Translations under genes and position numbers: made by a program
The notes under the pieces: model-generated
What the model was told of the DNA's origin: nothing
Seen by the model: only the letters and a program-made list of their open reading frames with translations
Database searches by the model: none
DNA from: a virus
Length of the DNA: 24,544 nucleotides
IMG/VR virus record: IMGVR_UViG_3300009159_000305
Coordinates: 1-24,544 of that record
Direction: 5' to 3' (one strand)
In this document: one piece after another, positions 16,688 to 24,288 of the stretch
Numbering within the stretch: the stretch's first letter is position 1
Layout: every line of letters starts with the position of its first letter

Positions 16688-17260
16688 ATGGCAACTTTAA
16701 ATAATCCAATTAATCCGCAAAACATAGTCGATAGATTTGCGGACTATGTAGTGGCTACGGCAAACTCTGGTATTGCATGGGGCACTAATGCGTATCCATT
16801 TGCAGAATGGACTTATGGTGCTGAATTCGGGGGTACTACTGCTGGGAAAGCTATCGGTATAACCGGATCAAATGTTGATGCCGTAGGAAATGTCATCAAT
16901 GCCGCAAACATTTATAATACACTGTTGTCTGAGACAGCTACTTATACTAATATCAGAAACTTAAGAGCTTTATTATTTGTGGATGGTGGTGGAGGTGATA
17001 CTGGATCTAGACCAACTCCTGGATATGTATACGATGTTACAGCTGCCGCATATTTTAATACAGCATATCGGCAATCTATAGGAGCGGGTGCATCAGACGT
17101 TGTGTCGGGAAGTACTGCTACCGCGGCGGGTTTAGAAACATTTTTTGATAATTTAAGAACATCATATAATTCAGCTAGAGGAAATACAGTAACACTACAA
17201 GTAAATGTATGTCATGCTTCGTGTCATAATAGTTGTCACAATTCGCGAGGAAGAAGATAA
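16688..17260 (+). CDS. Virion-like protein with C-terminal Cys-His-x-Ser repeat, candidate modification substrate
   Basis: A 190-residue protein with no recognised enzyme motif. Residues 1-170 are small-residue-rich and aromatic, with Gly-rich stretches (VDGGGGDTG) and no cysteine or histidine. The last 16 residues, CHASCHNSCHNSRGRR (C175, C179, C183; H176, H180, H184; S178, S182, S186), contain every Cys and His of the protein in a strict four-residue period, followed by a basic RGRR end. This resembles a modified-peptide tail. HxsA proteins carry His-Xaa-Ser repeats and are linked to radical SAM enzymes HxsB and HxsC. Here the unit is CHxS, and radical SAM/SPASM genes lie on both sides. A late promoter directly precedes the gene. 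Alternatively the tail coordinates a metal ion. Function is inferred, not shown. Confidence 0.65.
   Translation: MATLNNPINPQNIVDRFADYVVATANSGIAWGTNAYPFAEWTYGAEFGGTTAGKAIGITGSNVDAVGNVINAANIYNTLLSETATYTNIRNLRALLFVDGGGGDTGSRPTPGYVYDVTAAAYFNTAYRQSIGAGASDVVSGSTATAAGLETFFDNLRTSYNSARGNTVTLQVNVCHASCHNSCHNSRGRR
17247..17253 (+). promoter_or_regulatory. Shine-Dalgarno GAGGAAG embedded in RGRR codons
   Basis: The codons for the conserved-looking RGRR end of the CHxS protein supply a purine-rich ribosome binding site seven bases before the ATG at 17260. That ATG overlaps the TAA stop by one base (TAATG). This decides the ATG over an in-frame TTG at 17233. Confidence 0.7.
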
Positions 17261-17979
17261 TGAATATTGTTGAAACTACTGCTCCAATATCAATTGAATA
17301 TTTAAAAAAATATTTTATTGATAAAAATACTTTATATATTATTGACTATAAACAAAGTCAATTAAAAAGTAATAAACTAATGACGTATTTAAGTAACTTA
17401 GAAATTCCATGTGATATTAAGTTGAATGAATTAGATACTGTTGAGTTATATGAATTAGTTAAATCATATATGGAAACTACTATGATTGTCAACTTAAAAT
17501 CTTTAGAATTATTTGTAATACACTTAATATTAGAAACAAAGGGTCTATTAAAAGAAGAGTGTCATAAAGACTTTATTGAAGCTAACAAAGAACTTATTGA
17601 TAGTTGGATTAGTAAATTAGATAGTTTAACTTTATATAATATGTTTTCTGTAGATAATGATGAATTTAAATCATTTGTTAAACAATTTCCAGAAGATGAT
17701 ACTGATAGTGTACATGGCATTAATTTTGTTAGTTTATTAAAAAATAAAGAGTTCTATGACATCTATATTAAGATCGATCAAAATAAATTAAAATTTTATA
17801 GTAAATATTTTCAAGAATATATGTTTAGAGGCAAAAATATGTATTCATACTGGGCAAATGAAAATAATTCGTTATTTTTATTAACATATGGTATTTCATC
17901 AGGAGTAATCAATACCGAACAATATATTTCCTCTAAGAAACAAGATATCCAGGAGTTGTCAAATGCTACATCTGTTTAA
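17260..17979 (+). CDS. Unrecognised 239-aa protein, coupled to CHxS-tail gene
   Basis: A hypothetical protein that I do not recognise. The N-terminus (NTLYIIDYKQSQLKSNKL, then EIPCDIKLN) looks like a beta-alpha-beta unit, and the rest is mainly helical with charged surfaces (LELFVIHLILETKGLLKEEC; FYDIYIKIDQNKLKFYSKYF). I see no membrane segment, signal peptide, Cys cluster or catalytic motif, and no clear PqqD-like peptide-recognition domain. Position is informative: it is translationally coupled to the CHxS protein, so it may be a partner, chaperone or recognition factor (inference). Its DNA is very AT-rich: 35 G+C in bases 17281-17460 (19%). It overlaps the next gene by 17 bases. Confidence 0.7.
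   Translation: MNIVETTAPISIEYLKKYFIDKNTLYIIDYKQSQLKSNKLMTYLSNLEIPCDIKLNELDTVELYELVKSYMETTMIVNLKSLELFVIHLILETKGLLKEECHKDFIEANKELIDSWISKLDSLTLYNMFSVDNDEFKSFVKQFPEDDTDSVHGINFVSLLKNKEFYDIYIKIDQNKLKFYSKYFQEYMFRGKNMYSYWANENNSLFLLTYGISSGVINTEQYISSKKQDIQELSNATSV
17951..17955 (+). promoter_or_regulatory. Shine-Dalgarno AGGAG
   Basis: AGGAG lies seven bases before the ATG at 17963, inside the 3' end of the preceding gene. It supports this start for the 400-aa protein despite the 17-base gene overlap. Confidence 0.7.
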
Positions 17980-19165
17980 AAAAGTATATTTAGATTTTGA
18001 TGACAAAATCAATATGAGCTATGATAGAATCATATGCTCTAAAATTTATGGAAATAATACGGATTCTATAGAATTAGCTAAAGTATTCTATGGAAAAAGG
18101 ATTGCAAGTGCCGACAGTATAGACAACTTAATAGGTAGAAATAAATCATATAATACATTTTTAGATATGTTATTACAATTAGATGATTTTTCAGATAATG
18201 ATACTGGGCCAATATATATCTATTGCGATAAAGAATCATATTATACTTTAGCTATTAAATGGCTTAAAGTAATACTACCATTTGCTGATGATGTTTCGGC
18301 ATGGAAATTTTTTAAATCGCACATATTCAAACAGCAAAATTTTGCAAATTCAAGACTATCTTCTACATTTAGATTTACTAGAGATAATCATACTTGGTTG
18401 ATGGAAGAAGCTAGATTTTATAGTATTTGGCGAGATCAAACATTATCTGTAGAAGAGCGCGAAACTTTTATTCCATTTTTACAAAAGAATAAATCTAAAA
18501 TAAGTGTTGAATTTTTATTAGCAGGATATCTGTATGATGGAAGGAACGGTGGAGCTTTAGCAGAAAGTATAACTCCATTAGTTAGAAAGGACTTAGAAAA
18601 ATACTTAAATGAACATAAAGAACTAATATTGGTACATCTTCAGCGAACAAAATTGCAAGAGATGTTAGGTGTAGTTAATGGTCCTTATACATTTGATAAT
18701 TTTTATGACATGCCTAATGATTCGTCTCCATTAGTTAACGTACTATTTAAACAAGATATTTGGGGTGATATTAATGTATTCATTAGACGCCCTTCTTCAA
18801 ATGGATCTATTAATTTATCTGCAATTACCGATGAAGATATAGAAAATCTTAAAAAGTGTAGTGAAGCGGCCACAGTAGCTATATTTGATGTAGAAGGTGG
18901 ATTTAAAACTACATATAATTGTATTCATGCTGAGTGCGATAAATTTGATTTTATTAAAATGTTTAGAACTAAAGATACATTAGATGTAGATGATCTTAAT
19001 AAAATTATTGATTATGAATTATATCATCAAAAACATTCTGCTGGAGCATTTTATGCAATTAACTTAGGAACGGTTAATACATATTTTGTAGATTTCTTAT
19101 TAAATAGTAAAGAAAATACTGGCGCTCTTAGACCTTATATTTTTGAAATGCCTAACGAGACTTAA
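17963..19165 (+). CDS. Unrecognised 400-aa protein of the radical SAM cassette
   Basis: A 400-residue protein without a recognised domain. It begins LHLFKKVYLDFDDKI and contains several hydrophobic strand-like stretches in its first third (PIYIYCDKESYYTLAIKWL, then ILPFADDVSAWKFF). A long helical middle follows (ISVEFLLAGYLYDGRNGG; VRKDLEKYLNEHKELILVHL), and the last third has mixed strands (TVAIFDVEGGFKTTYNCIH; AGAFYAINLGTVNTYFVDFL). No metal-binding cluster, nucleotide-binding loop or transmembrane segment is evident. It has a good AGGAG ribosome binding site, overlaps the 239-aa gene by 17 bases, and ends two bases before the second radical SAM/SPASM gene, so it belongs to the same transcript. 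A role in substrate delivery or enzyme scaffolding is only a guess. Confidence 0.7.
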   Translation: MLHLFKKVYLDFDDKINMSYDRIICSKIYGNNTDSIELAKVFYGKRIASADSIDNLIGRNKSYNTFLDMLLQLDDFSDNDTGPIYIYCDKESYYTLAIKWLKVILPFADDVSAWKFFKSHIFKQQNFANSRLSSTFRFTRDNHTWLMEEARFYSIWRDQTLSVEERETFIPFLQKNKSKISVEFLLAGYLYDGRNGGALAESITPLVRKDLEKYLNEHKELILVHLQRTKLQEMLGVVNGPYTFDNFYDMPNDSSPLVNVLFKQDIWGDINVFIRRPSSNGSINLSAITDEDIENLKKCSEAATVAIFDVEGGFKTTYNCIHAECDKFDFIKMFRTKDTLDVDDLNKIIDYELYHQKHSAGAFYAINLGTVNTYFVDFLLNSKENTGALRPYIFEMPNET

Positions 19166-19167
19166 AC

Positions 19168-20193
19168 ATGTCGATATATGATGTTATTGAATCGAAAGTT
19201 ATTGATTATAGTGAAATCGTAGTAGTTTTATTTGAAGACTGTAACTTAGTCTGCTCCTTCTGTCCGCAAAATCATTCATCTCAGGTTGGAGTATCTAAAC
19301 ATGAGATACTATCTAAGATCCCAGCTATAGTAAATTGGGTTAATACAAACACCCGTTCTAAAAACTTTAAACTCCATATCATGGGTGGAGAAGTATTCCA
19401 AGACAAGTTAGTAGATAGAGGGTTTCTTGATATCTATCAAGAGTTCATGGATAAGCTAAGAGCCGAAATAACACCAGATAAAGACATAGTATTTAACTAT
19501 ATCACCAACCTTGTATTTGATAATCCAAATCCAATCATTGAATTCTTAAATAAGAACACCTTAACTATTTCTACATCTTATGATAGTAAAGGTAGATTTA
19601 ATACTACACAATTAGATACATTTAAAAAGAACGTTGAAGTATTTAAAGACTTAATATCAATGGTATCTGTAGTCACTACACGACAAAATATCTTGGCAGT
19701 AATTAAAGGCGATTCATATTTTGATTATCTATATCAAAACTTTAATTGTGATTGGGATTCATTCATACCTGCAGTTGACGAAGCAAAAGAGATGATGCCA
19801 AAAGAGTCAGAGCTGCTGGCATTATATAAATTATTGGTTGATAAATACCCAAAGTGTTATAATATTCAGTACTTTACATCCGATAAAGCTGAGAATAAAA
19901 TGTCATGTACACGAGGAAATAGTTTTACAGTATTACATGACGGCACTATACCCACCGGTTGTTCAGGAGAACTATTCTTAAAAGGTAATAAGACTGAAGA
20001 TTTAAAATCTGGTGAAATTGTTATTAACTTCTTAAACACATATAATTGTTTTACATGCGAATACTATAAAAAGTGTCCATTCACATGTTTTATTAAGAAC
20101 GATTATAAACATATCGAAAGAGATGTTGAAGACTGTGTTTTTAAATTGACCTTTAAATATGTTGACGAAAAAAATAAAAGTAGCATTCATTAA
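19168..20193 (+). CDS. Radical SAM/SPASM protein 2
   Basis: A 341-residue radical SAM protein. The cluster motif CNLVCSFC has C25, C29 and C32, and IMGGEVF gives the SAM-binding GGE at 73-75. Residues TNLVF and TISTSYDSKGRFNT fit the barrel strands that follow. The C-terminal domain is SPASM-like: C247, GC at 264-265, then CFTCEYYKKCPFTC (294-307) with CX2CX5CX3C spacing, and C323. It is paralogous to the enzymes at 15624 and 23215 but clearly diverged. It starts two bases after the 400-aa gene and its 3' end overlaps the B12-type enzyme gene by 35 bases, suggesting tight translational coupling. A peptide- or protein-modifying role is inferred from the SPASM domain; substrate and chemistry (thioether, C-C link, epimerisation or other) cannot be told. 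Confidence 0.8.
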   Translation: MSIYDVIESKVIDYSEIVVVLFEDCNLVCSFCPQNHSSQVGVSKHEILSKIPAIVNWVNTNTRSKNFKLHIMGGEVFQDKLVDRGFLDIYQEFMDKLRAEITPDKDIVFNYITNLVFDNPNPIIEFLNKNTLTISTSYDSKGRFNTTQLDTFKKNVEVFKDLISMVSVVTTRQNILAVIKGDSYFDYLYQNFNCDWDSFIPAVDEAKEMMPKESELLALYKLLVDKYPKCYNIQYFTSDKAENKMSCTRGNSFTVLHDGTIPTGCSGELFLKGNKTEDLKSGEIVINFLNTYNCFTCEYYKKCPFTCFIKNDYKHIERDVEDCVFKLTFKYVDEKNKSSIH

Positions 20194-21892
20194 TCCTCCT
20201 CATGCTGACTGGTGCTTGGCTAATTTCTCAAGCTTCATGATGTTTAAGAGTCATTATATGCGTTATGGCAAATATAATGAACAAGTCGAATGGTTAATTC
20301 CTGTATACAAGTACAATCAATATGCTAGCGTAGAAGACATATATGAAGATGTTAAAGATGCTGATATTATATTGTTTAGTTGTTATGTATGGAACTATGA
20401 TGTGTGTGATCAAATCGCTGAATTGACTAAACAGAAAAATCCTAAAACTATATGCGTATTAGGAGGTCCACATGTTGGGACAAATGAACCTGAATTCTTA
20501 AAGTCAAGATCATATTATGATTTTACATTAAAACCTACTAAACCTGGAGAAAATTTTGTAGCTGAATTATTAGATTCTTACATTGATAATCAAGGCATCC
20601 CCAACATTAATGATTTATCATGGGAATTAAGATCATCAAAAACATGCCCGCAATTTATGCCAGACTATTCCATTTATGAGGATCATGAAGATCTGATGGT
20701 TATGATGCGCGAATATGCTAAAGATCAGCATTTAGAACCATTTATGATAATCGAGACTACTCGTGGTTGTCCATATCAATGCGCATTTTGTGAGTGGGGT
20801 GGGGGTATTGGTGGCAAGGTTTATAAAAAACCAATGGAAATAGTTAAGAAGGACATACTGGCGCTTAAGCGCACAGGATATAGAGATGTTTATTTAACTG
20901 ATGCTAATTTTGGGGCATTTTACGATAGAGATCTAGAAATATTTCAATTTGCTTGGGATAATGGTATAAATTTAACTGACATATCTACTATGAAAGCTAA
21001 AGATTTAAAACGTAGAAAAGATTTAGTTGATGCGTGGTTTAGTGTTGTTGGAGCTGGCCCAGAAACACACAGTGAAGTAACAACACGTAAAGAAGCTGGT
21101 CATATTTTAGCAGCTGGTGCAGTAGAGATGGCAGAATTATCTGATGCACCATCATATATCTCTATAGTTCCTACAGTATCATTTCAAAGTATATCTGATG
21201 AGGCAATGAAGATTGCTAAACGGGTTGATTTATCATTAGAAGATAAGATAGAACTATCTAGACACATACATAATAAATGCCATCAAGAAGGTTATCCAGT
21301 TCCAGCTATAGAATTAATTCTTGGGATGCCTGGATCAAATAAAGATCACTTCTATGGAGAGTTAGAATTATTATGGAATTTTAAATCATGGACAAGTTTT
21401 AGACATGATTATATGTTTTTACCTGATAGCGATCTAACTAAACCTGAGTATTTAAAAAAATATGACATTAAACTGGTAGAAGTGTATACTGATTTAATAG
21501 ATGAAGAAGGTGTTGATAATAAAAATAGTTTTTATAGAAATAAAAGAAATTATTTTAAAACTATATCATCATGCTATTCTTTTACATTAGAAGATATGGC
21601 AGAAATGTGGATAATGAATATCGCTGGAAATTATCTATTAAAACACATGTATGAAAAATTTGAATCAGATATAACTGCGGCAGAATTTGGTAAATTATCA
21701 TTTAAAGCTATGAAAAATATTGATTCATTTAATATTATTTGGGAAGAGATTATAGATATATTAAATCCTAATACTCCACCTAGGAATAGTAAAAGATTAC
21801 ATGGAAGACTTCGTAATTTAGTTATACATGACTTTATAGAAGAAAATAAAATATTAATTTATAATGATATTTTTATTACATTAAACACATGA
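20159..21892 (+). CDS. B12-binding-type radical SAM enzyme
   Basis: A 577-residue protein with the layout of class B radical SAM enzymes. An N-terminal Rossmann-like cobalamin-binding region (about 5-150) has KVAFINPPHADW, ADIILFSCYVW and the characteristic CVLGGPHVG (99-107). A radical SAM core follows, opening with ETTRGCPYQCAFCEWGG (199-215; C204, C208, C211). A classical DxHxxG base-off cobalamin motif is not visible, which is common in this class. A helical C-terminus of about 150 residues follows (MAEMWIMNIAGNYLLKHMYE at 480-499). Known relatives methylate unactivated carbons or phosphorus, or do ring chemistry. In a cassette with SPASM enzymes, C-methylation of a peptide is one plausible role. 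The start lies 35 bases inside gene 19168-20193, and the end overlaps the next gene by four (ATGA). Confidence 0.85.
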   Translation: MLTKKIKVAFINPPHADWCLANFSSFMMFKSHYMRYGKYNEQVEWLIPVYKYNQYASVEDIYEDVKDADIILFSCYVWNYDVCDQIAELTKQKNPKTICVLGGPHVGTNEPEFLKSRSYYDFTLKPTKPGENFVAELLDSYIDNQGIPNINDLSWELRSSKTCPQFMPDYSIYEDHEDLMVMMREYAKDQHLEPFMIIETTRGCPYQCAFCEWGGGIGGKVYKKPMEIVKKDILALKRTGYRDVYLTDANFGAFYDRDLEIFQFAWDNGINLTDISTMKAKDLKRRKDLVDAWFSVVGAGPETHSEVTTRKEAGHILAAGAVEMAELSDAPSYISIVPTVSFQSISDEAMKIAKRVDLSLEDKIELSRHIHNKCHQEGYPVPAIELILGMPGSNKDHFYGELELLWNFKSWTSFRHDYMFLPDSDLTKPEYLKKYDIKLVEVYTDLIDEEGVDNKNSFYRNKRNYFKTISSCYSFTLEDMAEMWIMNIAGNYLLKHMYEKFESDITAAEFGKLSFKAMKNIDSFNIIWEEIIDILNPNTPPRNSKRLHGRLRNLVIHDFIEENKILIYNDIFITLNT

Positions 21893-22392
21893 TTAATCAA
21901 TTTAATACAAAAGGATTTGTAAAATTATCTGAACCAAATGGTCTAGATCTTATAGATATTAATAGATTTCGTCTACCAAACACAGAAGAAAGATTAAGAG
22001 ATAATACCAAAGATGATGTGGATCCAGAATTAACTCAAAGATTGGAGTTATTTGCACACTATTTAAAAAATAAATACATTGATCCATTTTGGCCTACTAG
22101 TAAATATAATAAATTTATAGCTTTTGAAGGTGTAGATAAAGATAATCAAGGATGGCATACAGATATGATTGAAAAGTATGACATGTTTTTCTTATATTAT
22201 TTTGATGATACTCATGAGTCTACTGGTGGATCTGTAGAATTTAAATGGAAAATTAAAGATAAAGAAGATATGATTAGAATACAACCAAAAGCTGGTGATT
22301 TAATTCTGGTAAATAATAGTAAAGGATTTTGGCATCGTGCTAATCCAACAACCATTCAACGGAGAGTCGTTAGTTTTGACTTTAATATATGA
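21889..22392 (+). CDS. 2-oxoglutarate/Fe(II) oxygenase-like protein, intact HxD...H motif
   Basis: A 167-residue protein of the 2OG-Fe(II) dioxygenase fold, of the compact kind common in T4-like marine phages. GWHTDMIEKYDMFFLYYF (88-105) supplies the HxD pair H90 and D92. GGSVEFKW (113-120), the turn PKAGDLILVNNSKGFWHRA with distal H149 (133-151), and R158/R159 before the last strand give the full facial triad and a likely 2OG-binding arginine. It should be a hydroxylase or desaturase-type oxygenase; protein side chains, nucleotides or small molecules are all possible substrates. It is coupled to its neighbours by ATGA overlaps on both sides and is paralogous to the protein at 22681. Confidence 0.75.
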   Translation: MINQFNTKGFVKLSEPNGLDLIDINRFRLPNTEERLRDNTKDDVDPELTQRLELFAHYLKNKYIDPFWPTSKYNKFIAFEGVDKDNQGWHTDMIEKYDMFFLYYFDDTHESTGGSVEFKWKIKDKEDMIRIQPKAGDLILVNNSKGFWHRANPTTIQRRVVSFDFNI

Positions 22393-22688
22393 GTGAACTA
22401 GAACAATTGGTAGATCGTAAAAATAAAATTAACGCTGAGAGAGATCTGTGTTGTGAATTGGGTAATGCTTGGTTGACACGATTACATGATAATGAAGATG
22501 ATTCTATTAAATACGATCTATACACTAGATTAATTACAGACTTAGAAGAATATAGCCAAATAGTTAAATCTGAGGTAGTTGATATTAATAAAAGAATTTG
22601 TCAGATACTTAATGTAGAATCAATAGAAGACACTGAATATGCTCATATATGTCAATCTAAATATGGATTAGAGAAGCCAAATGATTAA
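22389..22688 (+). CDS. Unrecognised 99-aa helical protein between two oxygenase-like genes
   Basis: A 99-residue acidic, apparently all-helical protein (SELEQLVDRKNKINAERDLC; YTRLITDLEEYSQIVKSEVV) with four cysteines that do not form a recognisable metal motif. It starts with an ATGA overlap and ends with an 8-base overlap into the second oxygenase-like gene, so it is almost certainly translated. Its place between two paralogous oxygenase-fold proteins hints at an adaptor or subunit role, but I recognise no homologue. Confidence 0.65.
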   Translation: MSELEQLVDRKNKINAERDLCCELGNAWLTRLHDNEDDSIKYDLYTRLITDLEEYSQIVKSEVVDINKRICQILNVESIEDTEYAHICQSKYGLEKPND

Positions 22689-23205
22689 TGATTTATTAAC
22701 AAAAGGATTTAAAGTATTAGATGGTAAAAAATATTCTAGTCAATTAGATGTATCTAATATTGAATGGGAATATGAAGGTGGTATTAATAATGATTATCAT
22801 CCAGCAAGTGATAAAGAATTCATATCAGTGGTTTTAAAAACCATTCATACTCAAATTGAATTAGATTTTATTGCTCCACATTTTGATTCATATAAACTAG
22901 AAAGAGCTAGAATTTGGGAAGGAGTATGTTTGGATGCACAACAATGGCATCATCATTTTTATACACATCCTAGATTATTTTTCTTATTATATTGGAGTGA
23001 CACAAAATCTGCTGGAGATGGATCTATATGGTTTTCCGATGCTTCTCGTACAAAAGAATATAGATTATGGCCAACTCCTGGAACATTAATAGTTGCTAAT
23101 AATAGTAATAAATTTTTACATAAAGTAGAAAAAACAAATTCAAAACGAATCATAGCTGAATTTTATTTTGATTTAGATTTATCAACGTATCACGCTAAAT
23201 TATGA
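22681..23205 (+). CDS. 2-oxoglutarate oxygenase-fold protein with His replacing metal-binding Asp
   Basis: A 174-residue paralogue of the protein at 21889. Both begin MIN plus a TKGF segment, and both share the core pattern: QQWHHHFYTHPRLFFLLYW (87-105) aligns with QGWHTDMIEKYDMFFLYYF, and PGTLIVANNSNKFLHKV (133-149) aligns with AGDLILVNNSKGFWHRA. The key change is in the metal motif: HxD (WHTD) has become WHHH, so D92 is replaced by H92, while the distal H147 and R156 are kept. The site could be a three-histidine non-heme iron centre, as in cysteine-dioxygenase-type cupins, a different metal site, or a catalytically dead partner of its neighbour. It overlaps the 99-aa gene by 8 bases and lies 9 bases before the third SPASM gene. 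Confidence 0.65.
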   Translation: MINDLLTKGFKVLDGKKYSSQLDVSNIEWEYEGGINNDYHPASDKEFISVVLKTIHTQIELDFIAPHFDSYKLERARIWEGVCLDAQQWHHHFYTHPRLFFLLYWSDTKSAGDGSIWFSDASRTKEYRLWPTPGTLIVANNSNKFLHKVEKTNSKRIIAEFYFDLDLSTYHAKL

Positions 23206-23214
23206 AAGTATGTA

Positions 23215-24288
23215 ATGGATCTAATAATCAAACCAACAGAAAAGTGTAACTTTAAATGCACATTTTGTTCGAGCACACATATCACTGAAGATAAGACTGC
23301 AGAGTTAGATCATCAGCATATCTTTGACTTCTTAAAGAGGTTCCCAGAAACAAATACTATCATAGTCAACGGCGGAGATCCATTGATGATGGAGCCGGAC
23401 TATTACTGGAAGATCATAGAACACTTAGATGAGATAGGTTCTCATGCTAGTATATCATTCACTACAAACTTATGGCCATTCTATAAGAACCCAAATAAGT
23501 GGAAAGAACTATTTAATCATCCAAGACTCGGCATAACTACATCTTTCCAATATGGTGGCGGTAGACTTAAGGGAGACTTGACAGAGTTTAGCGAAGAAGA
23601 CTTTTGGAAGTGTTCAGATGCCATGTTAGAACACTGCGGATATAGACCAGACTTCATAGCAGTCATCACTGAAGAGAACGAACACGATGCGATAAAAAAC
23701 GTTGAGTTAGCTAAGAAGATGGGTGTAGAGTGTAAGCTTAACTATGCATTCTCATCGGGGCCACCGGTCAAGTTCAAGAATATAATCATGGGTCAAGAAG
23801 GTAAGCCATACCTATTAGCAGACATATATGAGATATATGTTGAGATATGGAAAAGGGGTTTAACTGAGTGGGAATATAATACCAAACAAATGGTTAAACG
23901 TTTGCGAGGTGAAGGTACTACATGTCCTCAAAATAGAGACTGCGATGATGGTATTAGAACTCTTCAACCTTCTGGTGATTACTATTCATGTGGTGCATTT
24001 GGTGATGACCAACAACATCCAATAGACTTTAAAAAAGAAATGACTGGTGAAAAGATATATCCTATTAAGTTTCAGCCTGAACTACAGAGTTTAAAACAGT
24101 CATGTTATACATGTCCTATGTTTCAAATATGTAATGGGTGCAAGAAGACTATCAAAGATCTTAAGAGCTATAACTTAGTTGAAGAACACTGTTACAAGAT
24201 GAAACAACTTGCACCTGATATAATCAAAGCTAATGGATTAGAATTAGAACCTACTCCATATGAGAGGGAATATGATTATATCAATTAA
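23215..24288 (+). CDS. Radical SAM/SPASM-like protein 3
   Basis: A 357-residue radical SAM enzyme that starts directly with its cluster motif: EKCNFKCTFCSS gives C11, C15 and C18. VNGGDP (51-56) is the SAM-binding turn, with GGD in place of GGE. TTNLWPFY and ITTSFQYGGGRLKG mark barrel strands. The C-terminal auxiliary-cluster region has C237, C243, SCG with C259, and CYTCPMFQICNGC (297-309). That last group has CX2CX5CX2C spacing, one residue shorter than the CX2CX5CX3C of the other two SPASM proteins here, followed by C326. Its DNA is far less AT-rich than the oxygenase genes just before it. It overlaps the next radical SAM gene by 17 bases. Confidence 0.85.
   Translation: MDLIIKPTEKCNFKCTFCSSTHITEDKTAELDHQHIFDFLKRFPETNTIIVNGGDPLMMEPDYYWKIIEHLDEIGSHASISFTTNLWPFYKNPNKWKELFNHPRLGITTSFQYGGGRLKGDLTEFSEEDFWKCSDAMLEHCGYRPDFIAVITEENEHDAIKNVELAKKMGVECKLNYAFSSGPPVKFKNIIMGQEGKPYLLADIYEIYVEIWKRGLTEWEYNTKQMVKRLRGEGTTCPQNRDCDDGIRTLQPSGDYYSCGAFGDDQQHPIDFKKEMTGEKIYPIKFQPELQSLKQSCYTCPMFQICNGCKKTIKDLKSYNLVEEHCYKMKQLAPDIIKANGLELEPTPYEREYDYIN

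Noticed and set aside
17233-17259. Earlier TTG start for the 239-aa protein
   Set aside because: It would overlap the CHxS codons. The ATG at 17260 has a good GAGGAAG site and the TAATG coupling.
20861-20872. Perfect 12-bp palindrome GCGCTTAAGCGC
   Set aside because: It is inside the B12-type radical SAM coding region with no flanking features, and is explained by codon sequence.
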